DNA of 5,830 nucleotides from Paracoccaceae bacterium (lineage in GTDB: Bacteria; Pseudomonadota; Alphaproteobacteria; Rhodobacterales; Rhodobacteraceae). The notes under the pieces were generated by a model. The model ran no database searches. It worked only from the letters and a program-made list of their open reading frames with translations, and had not been told where the DNA came from. Positions 5,561 to 5,830 of the stretch are shown here, piece after piece (the first letter of the stretch is position 1; the number at the start of each line of letters is the position of its first letter). The stretch lies in assembly GCA_902525995.1 (NCBI GenBank), contig CABZJG010000119.1, positions 1 to 5,830 of the forward strand, given 5' to 3'. The position numbers were made by a program, and so were the translations under genes.

Positions 5561-5830
5561 ATGGACAAGAACCTGAATGGCGCTCGGGTGTTTTTGTTTT
5601 TGCAGGGTCCGCATGGGCCGTTTTTTTTACAATTAGCAAGGATGCTTGAGCTAGCTGGTTACTCCTGCTGGCGGGTTGGCTTTAATGCAGCTGATAAGGT
5701 TTTCTGGCACCCCCAAAACCGGTTCATTGGCTTTAAGGGGCCGCAGGATGAATGGGCTGAAACATTTGGAAATCTTGTCACTGATAAAAAAATCACCGAT
5801 TTGGTTCTTTACGGCGACACAAGAGATATA
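5561..5830 (+). CDS. KpsS-like capsular polysaccharide biosynthesis protein (3' partial)
   Basis: Ninety residues are present before the window ends. The N-terminus VFLFLQGPHGPFFLQLARML (10-29), followed by GYSCWRVGFNAADKVFWHP and, at the end, LVLYGDTRDI (81-90), matches the capsule polysaccharide synthesis family that includes KpsS. Characterised KpsS enzymes are cytoplasmic beta-Kdo transferases that build the glycolipid anchor of group 2 capsules. That activity is inferred from the family, and the catalytic part lies outside the window. ATG 5561 is chosen because GGAG (5545-5548) lies 12 nt upstream. An in-frame ATG at 5543 would add six residues but has no ribosome binding site. The gene diverges from ribE. 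A hairpin followed by eight T's falls in codons 16-23. Confidence 0.75.
   Translation, partial: MDKNLNGARVFLFLQGPHGPFFLQLARMLELAGYSCWRVGFNAADKVFWHPQNRFIGFKGPQDEWAETFGNLVTDKKITDLVLYGDTRDI
5606..5628 (+). other. Terminator-like hairpin and T8 tract inside the capsule gene
   Basis: GGTCC (5606-5610) can pair with GGGCC (5615-5619) around a GCAT loop, giving 5 pairs with one G-U. One G and then eight T's (5621-5628) follow. This has the form of an intrinsic terminator on the coding strand about 45 nt after the start codon. It is encoded by the conserved GPHGPFF motif, whose two Gly-Pro pairs are naturally self-complementary, so it may be a by-product of coding. Function is unproven. Confidence 0.35.

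Noticed and set aside
1..5830. Mobile element, CRISPR, tRNA or a new defence-type system
   Set aside because: No transposase, terminal repeats, repeat-spacer array, cloverleaf or anomalous gene cluster was found; nearly all sequence is accounted for by conserved genes.

Overview
The window looks like conserved core chromosome from an alphaproteobacterium, most likely a marine Rhodobacterales (roseobacter-type) organism with moderate to low GC. The protein sequences and gene combination support this: a bacterial NDUFA12 homologue grouped with a single-gene MlaD protein and a DUF2155 protein beside aat, a clpP-clpX pair of typical alphaproteobacterial sequence, a GlxA-type regulator, and ribE next to a KpsS-like capsule gene. 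The taxon is inferred from remembered family sequences, not from a search.

Layout. At the left edge is the C-terminal end of aat (plus strand, 1-170). It meets, tail to tail, a minus-strand block that reads NDUFA12 (1339-956), mlaD-like (945-496), DUF2155 (499-119). The gaps in this block are short or overlapping (10 nt, then a 4-nt ATGA overlap), so it is probably one transcript. Upstream of it on the same strand are clpP (3478-2852) and clpX (2706-1441), separated by 145 bp that contain a hairpin next to the clpX ribosome binding site. A 252-bp divergent region (3479-3730) separates clpP from a plus-strand GATase1/AraC regulator, which I start at GTG 3731 rather than further upstream. That gene converges on ribE (5452-4838, minus). 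Divergent from ribE, a KpsS-like capsular polysaccharide gene starts at 5561 and runs off the right edge.

Functions. ClpP and ClpX together form the ATP-dependent ClpXP protease. Aat supplies N-degron tags to the related ClpAP/ClpS route, so two proteolysis-linked loci flank an envelope/respiration cluster (complex I accessory subunit, lipid-transport MCE protein, periplasmic DUF2155). RibE makes riboflavin, the precursor of the FMN used by complex I, but I see no FMN riboswitch next to it. I found no mobile element, CRISPR array, tRNA or rRNA. No convincing new multi-gene system is visible. The interest lies in small-scale structure: a conserved-on-conserved antisense gene overlap, a terminator-like hairpin plus T8 tract early in the capsule gene, a promoter that relocates a start codon, and short repeats and hairpins around clpP and clpX.
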